Made by a program: the position numbers and the translations under genes
Source: a virus
Virus record (IMG/VR): IMGVR_UViG_3300034683_000192
Span: 62,001 to 126,000 of that record
Strand: one strand, 5' to 3'
Length of the DNA stretch: 64,000 nt
In this document: positions 12,101 through 19,647 of the stretch, piece by piece
Numbering within the stretch: position 1 is the stretch's first letter
How the letters are laid out: every line of letters starts with the position of its first letter
Notes under the pieces: model-generated
Seen by the model: only the letters and a program-made list of their open reading frames with translations
What the model was told of the DNA's origin: nothing
Databases searched by the model: none

Positions 12101-12105
12101 GCCAT
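6145..12105 (-). CDS. Giant tail protein (tape-measure-like) with lysozyme-like domain
   Basis: 1986 residues, the largest gene here. Seen, in order: an acidic N-terminus (residues 1-40); a long helical part to about 900; Gly-rich stretches; an Ala/Gly-rich hydrophobic segment at roughly 1225-1345 that includes a likely membrane span (SNPIGWLVGGTIAATYLGYKYL); a lysozyme-like domain at about 1590-1770 with AKFESA, GTSYGKYQI and VQHGAGG; then a low-complexity Ala/Thr/Pro/Ser tail. Established: phiKZ gp181 is a similarly large virion protein with a peptidoglycan-cleaving domain. Inference: it spans the tail tube and cuts cell-wall glycan during DNA entry. At about 0.15 nm per residue a fully helical ruler would give up to roughly 300 nm, but how much of it acts as ruler cannot be told. 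The start is the first ATG, 8 bases after the stop of the gene upstream. Confidence 0.82.
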   Translation of the reverse strand: MAKNKDLDLGSEFEDFESDFGDFNFDDTTVSNSDSNRTPITKVREGLTSGLTSTAKKIGPQLARSIDNHIPSVGSLVGEGMQFASGAEAMRQKFLRDANANITTIKRATRVIAPKYTKYLPAGLERKINKILETPESFKSASVEESRTAAINETLAQIFAVQEKRAQGQLDEERVERLANKTVETTRHENLIKVVDSIRLATEFQKSFTETVGISYLKKSLELKYHHLFVAKDTLAVVQGMAKVLETKLEQIRHNSALPDIQKQKLSESYKDVMRASVSQRINTSLGEWGGRILKNIQSKVLDPVVQGLQMTAGGLDMYASIEESMKDFGVQEETGAQKIGGIAGALLASRLGKAASKKLFGDYDTPGVLSPYTRGVGDIASQFKLRMMLKAKELQENAEPGSMTEFLADILAPGVTRGAGSIVNDMSNPYEPVPFDRAVRQSIVEVMPGYLAKSVQLLEKLATGKDTEELVYDHTKRDFLRQSSFRRKVIDEAFGTDEARGRALGEAVGAYRGVTAHMGGDVLAFDEVSETIAKVITNHALKKYYLKPEALKKYAEGDELSDKEEQYIVRVFEGISNKRDVARIMVEPLFDESGKKNIASIIEIDRHIISMMGRDGYLDVLPQHLNTLGQARHLKDLFEARGSSFEINQDAVRRIAQGGTSYSFAEGVTTTSDYTKSRLDREIADRRATNDVVKSLTKLLGDSDAREINESELAKYERDIQISDQLADLGTSSSMDEYASSGLKLRTPRRRIARRSGYPQVTVPTVASADTSGLVELLKTHAERQHPVPDLLEKIAASSSEMNDKMLSLIGTTGSVFGNLLHRGKTFGQSQLERLINVKNRLTGKFSGFGGKVAGFGEDMYLRALYGMDYLRKFGRGSGGAGDSGGILGMGKRMAGMAMGGLYGTADMLGGVGRSAFGRLSGKYQNMRESVASWKDSIKDKYSGKYKRGLVKTRQLGRKIKNLVDVRYVDIYRKDEVDPGNPLLTKKKQVSGVVFPSGRKVQSSFDIKHPVLDPKSGETLISKEDIDHGLVDVNNKPLTTGISALGFAKKGLGKMFGGFGKIKDIFSSDNPLMKILAGGLGTAFDLTKLAGKFSYNMLAKAFKFDDTSVNRKSLKELVGDKLDKIYDFLVDRFGEGKAAKTKDQSSDPTAGDLDADGKKDTVFERLVRGRKDKAEKAAALDQKSIKESLKTLVDNSKKQIDLAKGTLKAQKEAADNADGGWMDKILTFLGIRSAAGGIMGGLKGAAGGLMARVGLGGLATKLGMGAAASAAAGGGAAAAGATAAGATAAGGGLMASLGGLASATGGALAAGGSALAGLIASNPIGWLVGGTIAATYLGYKYLNPSGDAGIETRAKTYGVNLDTSTGIFGESYTKKLIALEEKTAEIFERSASPMNDSDIKYWAMRFGFNGKSEEEVRYWATWYRQRFYPAFRIYIDLIKKAGYNYGNIDDIPEDVSKQIGQIFVEQTKSHASQYRDLTPDKKGFDLFTKTYAKMKKDQDEGKDTKSQKDLDAGEQGREANSDTTRYTKKYGASSDYAAASSRMTDQNKKVTKSDVTEARGSSFWDKTKSFFGFGSAPGQKEIEPIDTSGYKASPPNSDELGALSAKFESAKAGSVAIGWDSTGGTSYGKYQIAARTGTFERFLTFADRAGGDGAEVAKRLRDAGPYDTGSRNGAVPNEWKRLVMEGKMGDLEHQFIQKTHYEPALGSLNPALQDMVSKSKALQDVLWSTAVQHGAGGAARIFNAAYAQAGPQTDPENLIKLIYGKRSGNFPSSTASVQASVKSRFREESAIALAMLAKEKSSSDGAKTEEGIPTAGTPLPDTGAVAENTPKPQAPNVPKINAAADASGNAPSSMTERASTTTPAQTASVTVPNGAPTPTVSTETPAATKTAGGDSGNTELRQINTNLVQVINRLDALVTSQTVLTEIRDGISSGFSSVASMTASGAQSAVATPASSSSPSHVSKSAGAPAISMNRKLPAASARST

Positions 12106-12113
12106 GATTCACC

Positions 12114-12923
12114 TTAATTCGAGGTAGATTCGCCAGTATCGATTTTGATGTCGGTGTAGATATACGTGGTAAGTAGATTGCAGATAACTCCAGCATTCTG
12201 AATAGCTTCTGCAATTTGTTCTTGAGACATTACCGAAATAGTCTCAAGAAGTTTTGGACAATTGATTCTTCTGGGAGTAAAAACAATTTTGTCACGAAAC
12301 AGATTGTCGATAAAGAAATGCTTATAGCACTGTCCATCTTGATCTGTTACGTGCGAAATATTTTCGATGAAGAATGTATCGAATCTTGAAATAGTTGTAG
12401 CAGGAAGATGCTTCAATGGTGTACTAATAAATCCGACAACCGGATTCTCAGTGACCTCAAACATACGTGTTTTGATAAGAAGCATTTCGTCGGTTGTAAG
12501 CTCGAGTGGATAATGATTGATCACGTATTCGATTGTATCGTCTTTGTGATCATCTCCGGCAAGAATACGATTTCTTTCGACATTTTCTCTATGAAATTCG
12601 GGAAGCTTGTCGAATATATCTGTTGTAGGAGATGCAGCAATAATACGACTGACGTTTTCTCGATCAGTGATGTATTCGAGAATGCTTTCTTCTGTTTCGT
12701 TCAAATCAGGAAAGAATTGGGTTCTGGATATTGTCACTCGGTTATTGTACGCATTGAGATTTGAGAAAATATGGTTGTACGCTTGCTCATTGAGATTCTT
12801 GAGAAGAATACCACCGAGATAGACATCTTGAATATACGCAAGGTCAATGTAGACCTTCTTGATCGTACGAACAAAGTCTTTATTTACGGCTTTGTTGATG
12901 AAGTCCAGATCTATCCCGGTCAT
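12114..12923 (-). CDS. Unknown protein upstream of the tape-measure gene
   Basis: 269 residues with AAGGAG 8 bases before the ATG. It is first in the leftward tail operon and its stop lies 8 bases before the tape-measure start. No family recognised; the sequence is mixed alpha/beta, acidic and without membrane segments. It diverges from the beta-prime gene across a 146-base spacer that must hold promoters for both directions. Tape-measure genes are often preceded by small tail-assembly proteins, so a tail assembly or virion role is plausible by position only. Confidence 0.8.
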   Translation of the reverse strand: MTGIDLDFINKAVNKDFVRTIKKVYIDLAYIQDVYLGGILLKNLNEQAYNHIFSNLNAYNNRVTISRTQFFPDLNETEESILEYITDRENVSRIIAASPTTDIFDKLPEFHRENVERNRILAGDDHKDDTIEYVINHYPLELTTDEMLLIKTRMFEVTENPVVGFISTPLKHLPATTISRFDTFFIENISHVTDQDGQCYKHFFIDNLFRDKIVFTPRRINCPKLLETISVMSQEQIAEAIQNAGVICNLLTTYIYTDIKIDTGESTSN

Positions 12924-13069
12924 GGAAATGCTCCTTAGAGACGGTATTTACTTACATTCTATATCCGGCTGTTCCTAAAAACTATATTCTCTGGGTCTAT
13001 TTGACCCAGGAATATTCAGTACTTGATCATACGATGAATCATCTAGTTCACATTCTAGGAGTTATCCCG
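12924..13069. other. Divergent promoter region
   Basis: 146 bases between the tail operon (leftward) and the beta-prime gene (rightward). It must hold promoters for both, but no TATATTAC motif is seen. Short A/T-rich pieces (ACTATATTCT, ACATTCTATAT) are present. The two directions probably use a different, later promoter type. Confidence 0.5.
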
Positions 13070-14761
13070 ATGAAACCTACTCAGCCGTTTAACATATGGC
13101 CTCTCAATATCGACGATCTCATTCGTCGTGAAGGTCTCCTTGAAGTGAAATCTCATCTCATTTGGGAACCATCTACCACAAATCTCCATCCTGACGGTCT
13201 CTTCTCTGAAGGGATATTTGGACAGGTAGGATCACCTGAACGTATCTACAGAATGGGGTTTATTTCACTCAATACGAAGATCATGGTTCCTAACGTGTAT
13301 AAGAACGTGATCGATTTGAAACCCATATATTCCGACATCATGGAAGGTAAAGCATACGCCACCTTCAATAAGAAGACGGGTGAATTCGATCCTTGTCCAA
13401 AGGATCAGCCAGGATGCGATACTGGATATTCCTTCTTTCTTTCGCATTTCGATGAATTGAAGTTCACCCCTACCAATTCACATACACGATCAATGAAAAT
13501 TGCTGCAGTCGAAAAATCGAAAACGATGAACGCTGCGATCGCTGAAAGAATTCCTGTACTTCCTGCAGGTATTCGAGATCTCAAGATGGAAGGAGATCGT
13601 GTAGCTACTGAAGAAATCAATAAGGTCTATTCTGCTATTCTTTCTCTCGCAAGTGAAGTATACCACAAGTTCAATGATCCTATCCTCGATAAGATCTATG
13701 ATGGAGTGAAATACAATATTCAGCTCAAAGTCTACGAACTCTTTGCTACTCATAAAGAGTTTCTCAGTGGAAAGACTGGATTTGCACAGAGAAAATATGC
13801 CAGACGTGCACTCGCGTGCGGTACACGAGGAGTTATCTCTGGTGCAGATATGAAGGGTAAAAATATCGAAGATCCTTCCTATCAGAAACACGATGAGACA
13901 ATTGGTCCTCTTTTCCAATTGGCAAAGGCATTCCAGCCACTTGTCGTGCATCAATTGAGAGAGCTTTTTTACAGCCAGATCTTTACTCAAGTCAGTAACC
14001 GAGTAATCGGTATCGATACGAAGACATATGAAACGACATATATCGAAGTCTCAAATGCTGAAGTAACTCGAGCTCTTTCTGCCGAAGGAATGGAAGACAT
14101 TATCTCGATGTTCCGAAATGTCCACATGCGTGAACGACCGGTAATCATCAGAGATATCAAAGATAAATTCTATTATCTGTTCTTGGTATACGACAGAGAA
14201 AGCGGAAAAGATTCCGCGCAGAATGAAATCTATCTTCTGCGAAATATGAACGACTTCGTTACGTTCATGAAAGACAATCATGGGCATGAAGTTGACAAAT
14301 CAAAGATTCGTCCGCTCACGTATACTGAAATGCTGTATCTTGCAACATACCGTGCAACGGTAGATAAATACTGCACATTTACGCGGTATCCTGCAATTGA
14401 GCTTGGCTCAATATATCCGACGAAGATCAAAGTAGGATCGACGATTCCCAATCGTCAGGTCATGTTCAAGTCGCAGTATGACGACAAAGCCATTCTTCTG
14501 CCAGCATATCCGATTCTTGGAAAGATGTATCTCGATAGTGTCGTGGTCCATCCTTCTCAGGTTGTTGGACTCGGTGCAGACTACGATGGCGATACTGGTT
14601 CTCTTAACAGTGTCATGTCAGCCGAAGCAATTGAAGAATGTCGAACATATCTTAAGAGTTTGAAAAGCTTCATCTCTCCTGATGGTAAATTCATCAAGAG
14701 TGCAGAAACCGCTCTTACTGAATTGACCTTCTTCAATTTGACCAGAGATGCCAGAGCTTAG
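13070..14761 (+). CDS. RNA polymerase beta-prime-like subunit, N-terminal part
   Basis: 563 residues. The ATG at 13070 is chosen over upstream in-frame codons because AGGAG lies 8 bases before it. Seen: near the C-terminus GADYDGDTGSLNSVMSAEAIEE, with Asp504, Asp506 and Asp508 in the positions of the catalytic Mg-binding NADFDGD motif of RpoC, followed by the RpoC-like SAEA segment. The protein stops about 60 residues after the motif, so the rest of beta-prime must come from another gene. Established: phiKZ virion polymerase splits beta-prime (gp180/gp80) at about this point. Inference: it is the catalytic part of the packaged polymerase, pairing with the beta piece at 1-3230. It is one of only three plus-strand genes and ends at a bidirectional terminator. 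Confidence 0.82.
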   Translation: MKPTQPFNIWPLNIDDLIRREGLLEVKSHLIWEPSTTNLHPDGLFSEGIFGQVGSPERIYRMGFISLNTKIMVPNVYKNVIDLKPIYSDIMEGKAYATFNKKTGEFDPCPKDQPGCDTGYSFFLSHFDELKFTPTNSHTRSMKIAAVEKSKTMNAAIAERIPVLPAGIRDLKMEGDRVATEEINKVYSAILSLASEVYHKFNDPILDKIYDGVKYNIQLKVYELFATHKEFLSGKTGFAQRKYARRALACGTRGVISGADMKGKNIEDPSYQKHDETIGPLFQLAKAFQPLVVHQLRELFYSQIFTQVSNRVIGIDTKTYETTYIEVSNAEVTRALSAEGMEDIISMFRNVHMRERPVIIRDIKDKFYYLFLVYDRESGKDSAQNEIYLLRNMNDFVTFMKDNHGHEVDKSKIRPLTYTEMLYLATYRATVDKYCTFTRYPAIELGSIYPTKIKVGSTIPNRQVMFKSQYDDKAILLPAYPILGKMYLDSVVVHPSQVVGLGADYDGDTGSLNSVMSAEAIEECRTYLKSLKSFISPDGKFIKSAETALTELTFFNLTRDARA

Positions 14762-14783
14762 ACAAAAAAAAAAGAAAAGAGGA

Positions 14784-14805
14784 GAGGAGCCCAATTGGGC
14801 TCCTC
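14784..14805. terminator. Bidirectional terminator
   Basis: Palindrome GAGGAGCCCAA/TTGGGCTCCTC between convergent genes. On minus it is followed by a U-rich tract of about 15 bases. Confidence 0.85.
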
Positions 14806-14832
14806 CCTCATCTTACGATATGCGTGCTCGTC

Positions 14833-15585
14833 TTATTGACGAACTGTCACTTCAGGCTCTTCGTCTTTTTCATCGAATTTCCAGTAAGCCTGTACGTCGA
14901 CTGCCCCCGAAATATTCGGACGTTCAAGACCCATCTTCGTTTGCCCATTGGCAAGGAATCGAGTCATGATGTACGTCCGCTCTCTTTCGGAGAGTTCGAC
15001 TTTGGCGTCTTCTTTCTGTTCGATGAGACGATCTTCGCCGTGTTCAAAGATGCACTCGGATACTCCGAAGTTTCCGTTCTTGTAGTGCAAGCAGAACCTT
15101 GGCAGCATGTACTTGCGACCATTTTGCAGGTAATGCATTTCTGACAGCACGATGTACCCTTCTTCATTCGGGTCGTCGAGCAGAATGGTATCTACCGCTT
15201 CCGGAGTAGAAGATTCCGGATTCTGGATGAAGAACTCGATCTTTCGAAGAACGTTGTCGATATTCTCCTTTCCATGAGTCGCACGAGCAATGCCCACGTC
15301 GTAGATCATCGGAGGGAGGGATTCCATGTTGGTATGGATTGCAGCCGAGATAATCCCCTTGAGAGCAGAACTTCTCGTTGCAAAATCCGTCCCGACATTC
15401 ATGGAGTTGACCATGGTGATTTCGCCAGTGTACGCGCCTTCGACGTTTTTGGTCGGATACGCGATGATCATTGCAAGATCATCGATGCTGCGCAAGCACG
15501 GAAAACTCCCATCGAGGAAGTTTTTATAGAGATCCTGCTTGGACAGAATGGTGATGAGCTTGTCATTGAATCTCAGCATCCACAT
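14833..15585 (-). CDS. Unknown protein
   Basis: 250 residues, GGAG 7 bases upstream of the ATG, no membrane segment or signal peptide. The C-terminus is very acidic (FDEKDEEPEVTVRQ). It lies at the end of a leftward run of unknown genes and converges on the beta-prime gene. Hints of a mixed beta fold (YIVLSEMHYL, KYMLPRFCLHYKNGNFG) resemble the general style of the following paralogous genes, but no clear shared motif could be found. Function not recognised. Confidence 0.78.
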   Translation of the reverse strand: MWMLRFNDKLITILSKQDLYKNFLDGSFPCLRSIDDLAMIIAYPTKNVEGAYTGEITMVNSMNVGTDFATRSSALKGIISAAIHTNMESLPPMIYDVGIARATHGKENIDNVLRKIEFFIQNPESSTPEAVDTILLDDPNEEGYIVLSEMHYLQNGRKYMLPRFCLHYKNGNFGVSECIFEHGEDRLIEQKEDAKVELSERERTYIMTRFLANGQTKMGLERPNISGAVDVQAYWKFDEKDEEPEVTVRQ

Positions 15586-15608
15586 TGGAAAACTCCGTCA
15601 GTTAAGGG

Positions 15609-16280
15609 TTAGATGAAATGGTAGAAAAGACGTTCGATTTCTTCATCGTTGAACCGGAAAATCCGATCACCCGGTTCGAGTAGAATGGACTGAGGAAGTT
15701 GTTCCCCGTAAGGAATTTCGATTCTGGAATCGTCCTTCTTTTTGTAGAGGACGTAGACGTTGTTCATCGACCATTCCGCCAGTCTCTTCTTCGGGTAGAT
15801 GAGATGAGGCCGATTCCTGTTGTTCCCACGAAGTCCCCAGATGACATTCGGAGAGATCTTGTTCATGACCACGGCAGAAACTTCATCATTGTAATGCTTG
15901 GAGTTTGCTGCAGGAATGAATCGCAGTTCGAGAGAATCTGCATCGATGAGGTAGTCGACATCTTCGCGGATCTGGTACCGATGCCCACGTACTTTCGGTC
16001 TTCCATCTTTCGGCATCGTGCGCATGATGCGTTCTTTGTCGAACACTCCAGTCGCTTGATCCGGATGCTTGACGATGTATACCGTGTGGGAGTCACAGTA
16101 GAGCGAGATGATCGCCTGCTGGTGTTTGACGATCCCGACTTCGTAGAGTTCCTTCGATTCGAAAATGTGATTCAGTGCGGTACCAGAGATGAAGATGGAT
16201 CGATCCCCGACACGAAGGGTATTGAAGTTGGCGGTAATGAAGTCCAGTTGATCTTCGAAGCTGTGAGCAGTCTGAAGCAT
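15609..16280 (-). CDS. Unknown protein, possible member of the local paralogue family
   Basis: 223 residues with AGGA upstream. The sequence alternates short strands and charged turns. Near the C-terminus it has RIEIPYGEQL then DRIFRFND, which loosely follows the strand-Leu-turn-strand ending seen in the genes at 17994-21603. It precedes the gene at 14833 with a 23-base gap and is probably co-transcribed with it. No database family recognised and no catalytic motif seen. Confidence 0.78.
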   Translation of the reverse strand: MLQTAHSFEDQLDFITANFNTLRVGDRSIFISGTALNHIFESKELYEVGIVKHQQAIISLYCDSHTVYIVKHPDQATGVFDKERIMRTMPKDGRPKVRGHRYQIREDVDYLIDADSLELRFIPAANSKHYNDEVSAVVMNKISPNVIWGLRGNNRNRPHLIYPKKRLAEWSMNNVYVLYKKKDDSRIEIPYGEQLPQSILLEPGDRIFRFNDEEIERLFYHFI

Positions 16281-16329
16281 GATGAGTATTCCTTTGTGTG
16301 AGTATAGAGTTATTGGACTTTGTGTACGA

Positions 16330-16860
16330 TTACTTACGGAAAGTTTTGCACAGTCGATATGCTTCTTCGAATTTCTTTTGTATCTGAATGCTTCGCAAAT
16401 TCACTTCGATGGAGGGTACGTCACGATACACTGTAGGCCATACCCAAACACGAATAGAACGTGCGTTTTTGGTAATCATTTCTTCTTGAATCTTATCTGC
16501 GTCGGAAAATGCGATTTCCCACTTCGTGGTGGTTTCTTCAGGATAACCATACGTAGTGTAACTCACGTGTGGGTTGTTTGCATCTATTTTGACCCAAGAA
16601 AATCCACCCTCGATAAATTCCTTCGAGGTACCCAAAAATTCCGTAGTAGAGACAGAAATCATCGGGTAGTTACAGAGATTCTCAGGAGAGTAGTCAAGGT
16701 AGAGAGAAACTTGGTCGTCGGTATTGTCGATTTGAATTCTTGCAACTTGTGCGTTATTCGCGAAATCCGAGAGAACAGGAATTACTGAAACATTCGACTC
16801 TTTCGCATGTGCAGATACAGAGAACAGAAGCGAGATAGTGAGAACAAGAATGCGCAGCAT
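16330..16860 (-). CDS. Exported protein with signal peptide
   Basis: 176 residues from the ATG at 16860, which has GGAG upstream. Seen: MLRILVLTISLLFSVSAHA, a typical Sec signal peptide with a cleavage site after AHA. The mature part has two cysteines (NLCNYP and RLCKTF) that could form a disulfide in the periplasm, beta-rich sequence, and a helical C-terminus. Phage proteins sent to the periplasm usually act in lysis, superinfection exclusion or envelope changes; nothing here decides which. It is preceded by a GGAGGGGA hairpin that ends the transcript of the gene before it. Confidence 0.82.
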   Translation of the reverse strand: MLRILVLTISLLFSVSAHAKESNVSVIPVLSDFANNAQVARIQIDNTDDQVSLYLDYSPENLCNYPMISVSTTEFLGTSKEFIEGGFSWVKIDANNPHVSYTTYGYPEETTTKWEIAFSDADKIQEEMITKNARSIRVWVWPTVYRDVPSIEVNLRSIQIQKKFEEAYRLCKTFRK

Positions 16861-16879
16861 GATTGTCGCTCCATTTGTA

Positions 16880-16903
16880 GGAGGGGACCTTTCGATCCCC
16901 TCC
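16880..16903 (-). terminator. Hairpin after 16924 gene
   Basis: GGAGGGGA/TCCCCTCC stem with an 8-base loop, before the exported protein gene. Confidence 0.7.
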
Positions 16904-16923
16904 AAGATGTATCGTTGATTCGG

Positions 16924-17982
16924 TTATTCGTGGTCACCTTCGAGATGGTAATCTCGACCGAGATCCATCGTTACTCGTGGGGTAATAGTTCTCAGAAATT
17001 CTGCCGTGTGATCGATATGGAAAATTAGATGGCCATCCACACATTTGACACACGTCGCGCTGACTACTACTTTGGAAAAATCAGCACTGATCTGTTTGGA
17101 TGGACTCCAAAATTCCTTAATGACTGACTCGTAGCAGGGCGCAGATTCCGCTAACTTCAGTGTGATTTTGGGTGGTGTATCGATGGAAAATTGAACTTTT
17201 TCGACGTCTGCCTGATATATGGTATCAGTACGTAGGTCGTGAATTATTGTTCCCTGCGAATGAAAATAGTCATAGATCTCTGTGTAAGGATCCACGACAA
17301 CTTTTTCACACACGAAACAATCTACCAGATTTACTGAAGAATTATTCTTAGTAATATCTACTTCAATCCCGCGCAGTTTCCCTGTAAATTTTCCGTATGT
17401 TTCCTTATGATTGACACTTACTGTTTTACCCAGATATTTGTCTATGGGGAAAACTGGAATTGTCGCATCAGCGATGATCATTTGTGGTGCACCGTAAGCA
17501 CCAACATTGTGGATTTGCGATCCATCTATGACGGATGTGACATTGGAGGTAAATGCATCGTCTGCATCCGCATATTTGAGATAGTGAAGTTCAGCATGAA
17601 CTGCGATATTCTGTCTATGCGGAATGTAGATCGTTCGGTTCTTTTTTGTATTGAAGTAATTCAGTTCAGCGAGATTGAGTCTGTCGTATGTCGCACCACG
17701 TCTGAGATATTCATTGAGAAATTTTCCCTCAATGTATTTCAGAGAAATCTCATCGAATACGTTCTTCGGGTCAAGTATAGCGTAGTGGTCGGAATTCTTA
17801 TCGTCGATCACCTGTATTTTAAGGGTATTGATGTCCTTTATTTTGTCACAATAGATTCTTGCAACAGTAGGAACGAATTCTTCCGTCGTGTCGAGTACAA
17901 GTTTTGTTGAAAACAGCTTGTCGAGACAATCGGTCAGATTGATCAATTCCTCGAGCTGAGTGAGATGTACTTTTTGAAACAT
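16924..17982 (-). CDS. Unknown protein in paralogue-rich cluster
   Basis: 352 residues with a good AGGAG site; its start is 11 bases after the stop of the 17994 gene, so the two are very likely co-translated. The sequence is beta-rich with repeated short strands (KVQFSIDTPPKITLKLAE, KVVVSATCVKC). A hairpin follows the stop. The ending (TITPRVTMDLGRDYHLEGD) roughly matches the strand-Leu-strand end of the neighbouring family, but the match is weak. No function recognised. Confidence 0.8.
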   Translation of the reverse strand: MFQKVHLTQLEELINLTDCLDKLFSTKLVLDTTEEFVPTVARIYCDKIKDINTLKIQVIDDKNSDHYAILDPKNVFDEISLKYIEGKFLNEYLRRGATYDRLNLAELNYFNTKKNRTIYIPHRQNIAVHAELHYLKYADADDAFTSNVTSVIDGSQIHNVGAYGAPQMIIADATIPVFPIDKYLGKTVSVNHKETYGKFTGKLRGIEVDITKNNSSVNLVDCFVCEKVVVDPYTEIYDYFHSQGTIIHDLRTDTIYQADVEKVQFSIDTPPKITLKLAESAPCYESVIKEFWSPSKQISADFSKVVVSATCVKCVDGHLIFHIDHTAEFLRTITPRVTMDLGRDYHLEGDHE

Positions 17983-17993
17983 GACGTTCTCCT

Positions 17994-19049
17994 TTAAGAA
18001 TAGGTAGGTTCAGTCGTATAAATCTCGTTACTCGGATCAATGTAGATCCTGGTGAGAGGATCCGACGAGAATTCGATTTGGTCAATCGGTACTTCAACGT
18101 ATTGTGGAAGATTGTCTATATTTCTCCCTTTCGACATCAGCTGGACCTGATCTGGTTTGACGTAGAATCGAATCTGTATTTGGTCGATGACTACTCGATC
18201 CACGATACCTGGATATTCGTCACCGGTAGCGATATTTCTCACGATGAAGTTACGAGACTTCGTGATTTGTCTGAATAACGTATCCGGATCGAAAGTCTTT
18301 CCGTCGGATTTTCTTGCGAGTATACCTGGATGATCTGTATTGGGAGGACGATTCGGGTAAACTATGATTCTCGTAAGACGATTAAGTACTGTCGATTTGC
18401 CGTCTGGTTTGGTAACTGTAAATGCATCGTCGATGAAATTGGACAATGCGTTTTCCTGTATCAGACTCGAGAGATCGTTGATCGAAGTATATACTTTATC
18501 GTCGCGTACCGCAGAAATCAGACACGCTGGTTCTCCGTCGAATTTGTAAATACTCGGTATTGTGCATTCACGTGGTATGGATATCCACCTATTGAGGCCA
18601 CCAACTTTCAACAATACGTCGAATTGTTCTTTGTATCCTACAATTCCTACGCGATGCGGTCGAAATTGATAGTAATTGTTGTACATGTAGCACCGATCAT
18701 CGATCGACACTGCCAAAATATTTGCGCAAAGATATGCTGGATCTCCATTAGTGGATATACTTAAGTATATTGGAGTATTGAAGATTTTTTGGTAATATTC
18801 CTGAATTACTGCGATATCAAATTCGGGATATTTCGATTTGCAGTAATGTTCCAGATCATCTTTCGATATGAACACACCACTTTCAGGATATCGAGTAGAG
18901 GTAATCGATACTTGAAGATCACCATGAATTCGAATTTGTTCTGGAATAGGCGGAAGCCCTTCATCGTCATCTTCTATTGACTTGAGTGGGTAATTGAACA
19001 GCAGTTTATACATTATCTGGACCATAGTTTCTTGTGCGGAAGTGGTCAT
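17994..19049 (-). CDS. Unknown protein, tandem paralogue family
   Basis: 351 residues, GAGGA before the ATG. Seen: the C-terminus has VEVPIDQIEFSSDPLTRIYIDP. This matches in pattern the ends of the genes at 19127, 19648, 20219 and 20971 (strand with alternating hydrophobics, a conserved Leu/Ile, an acidic turn, then a short strand with an aromatic). Inside, YPGIVDRVVIDQIQIRFYVK resembles the matching part of the 19648 product. No enzymatic motif is visible. Inference: a protein family that has multiplied locally by tandem duplication. Confidence 0.78.
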   Translation of the reverse strand: MTTSAQETMVQIMYKLLFNYPLKSIEDDDEGLPPIPEQIRIHGDLQVSITSTRYPESGVFISKDDLEHYCKSKYPEFDIAVIQEYYQKIFNTPIYLSISTNGDPAYLCANILAVSIDDRCYMYNNYYQFRPHRVGIVGYKEQFDVLLKVGGLNRWISIPRECTIPSIYKFDGEPACLISAVRDDKVYTSINDLSSLIQENALSNFIDDAFTVTKPDGKSTVLNRLTRIIVYPNRPPNTDHPGILARKSDGKTFDPDTLFRQITKSRNFIVRNIATGDEYPGIVDRVVIDQIQIRFYVKPDQVQLMSKGRNIDNLPQYVEVPIDQIEFSSDPLTRIYIDPSNEIYTTEPTYS

Positions 19050-19077
19050 AAAAATTCCTCGTCGGTCTAATAGTTAT

Positions 19078-19103
19078 CCGGTAGGGGATTTATCCCCTAC
19101 CGG
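19078..19103 (-). terminator. 11-bp hairpin after 19127 gene
   Basis: CCGGTAGGGGA/TCCCCTACCGG with a 4-base loop. Confidence 0.75.
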
Positions 19104-19126
19104 TAGTTTGTCCTATATGCTACGCC

Positions 19127-19585
19127 CTAGCCAGGATATGGAAATTCGGCAAATGTCTCGGGTACTTTATAGCACCCAAAACAGTCGTCTACTTCTTTGA
19201 GGTCGGAAAGCTTGAACTTGGTTACGATACCACTACGGTGTTCACAAAGACCGATCATTGTGGATTCAGGAGTTTCTATCAAGTCGACATATTGCAACGG
19301 AGAGAATTGATAAAATACACCATGATCCAGTTTGAACGGAACGAGAACTGTCGCATCTCTGATAGCATCGTAGATATGTGATGCACTGAGACACTGACTT
19401 TTGGTGAATACCGACATTCCGTCGGCAAGAAGAATTTCGATGCAGTATTTTTTACGAACACCCCAGAATCTAAAACAAGAAATGTCCGCAGTCTTATTGG
19501 TATTCTTGACGAGAAGATTTACGGAATGCCCGATGTAATGACGAAAGTAGTCAACTTCGTAAATGAGACTGGTAAGTTCCAACAT
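19127..19585 (-). CDS. Unknown protein, tandem paralogue family
   Basis: 152 residues from the ATG at 19585, chosen for AAGGA about 9 bases upstream. Seen: TVLVPFKLDHGVFYQFSPLQYVDLI and, near the end, TKFKLSDLKEVDDCFGCYKV. The first resembles TVLIPVRY...YSVIFRPAEVAEIRL of the 19648 product and the second shares the family's C-terminal pattern. It is flanked on both sides by perfect hairpins, so it may be a single-gene transcript. Function unknown. Confidence 0.78.
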   Translation of the reverse strand: MLELTSLIYEVDYFRHYIGHSVNLLVKNTNKTADISCFRFWGVRKKYCIEILLADGMSVFTKSQCLSASHIYDAIRDATVLVPFKLDHGVFYQFSPLQYVDLIETPESTMIGLCEHRSGIVTKFKLSDLKEVDDCFGCYKVPETFAEFPYPG

Positions 19586-19606
19586 GATGAATGTTCCTTT
19601 AGCTAT

Positions 19607-19636
19607 CAGGTAGGGATCCAATTGGATCCCTACCTG
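19607..19636 (-). terminator. 30-base perfect palindrome after 19648 gene
   Basis: Fully symmetric arms CAGGTAGGGATCCAA and its complement. Confidence 0.75.
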
Positions 19637-19647
19637 GAGATGGTGGA

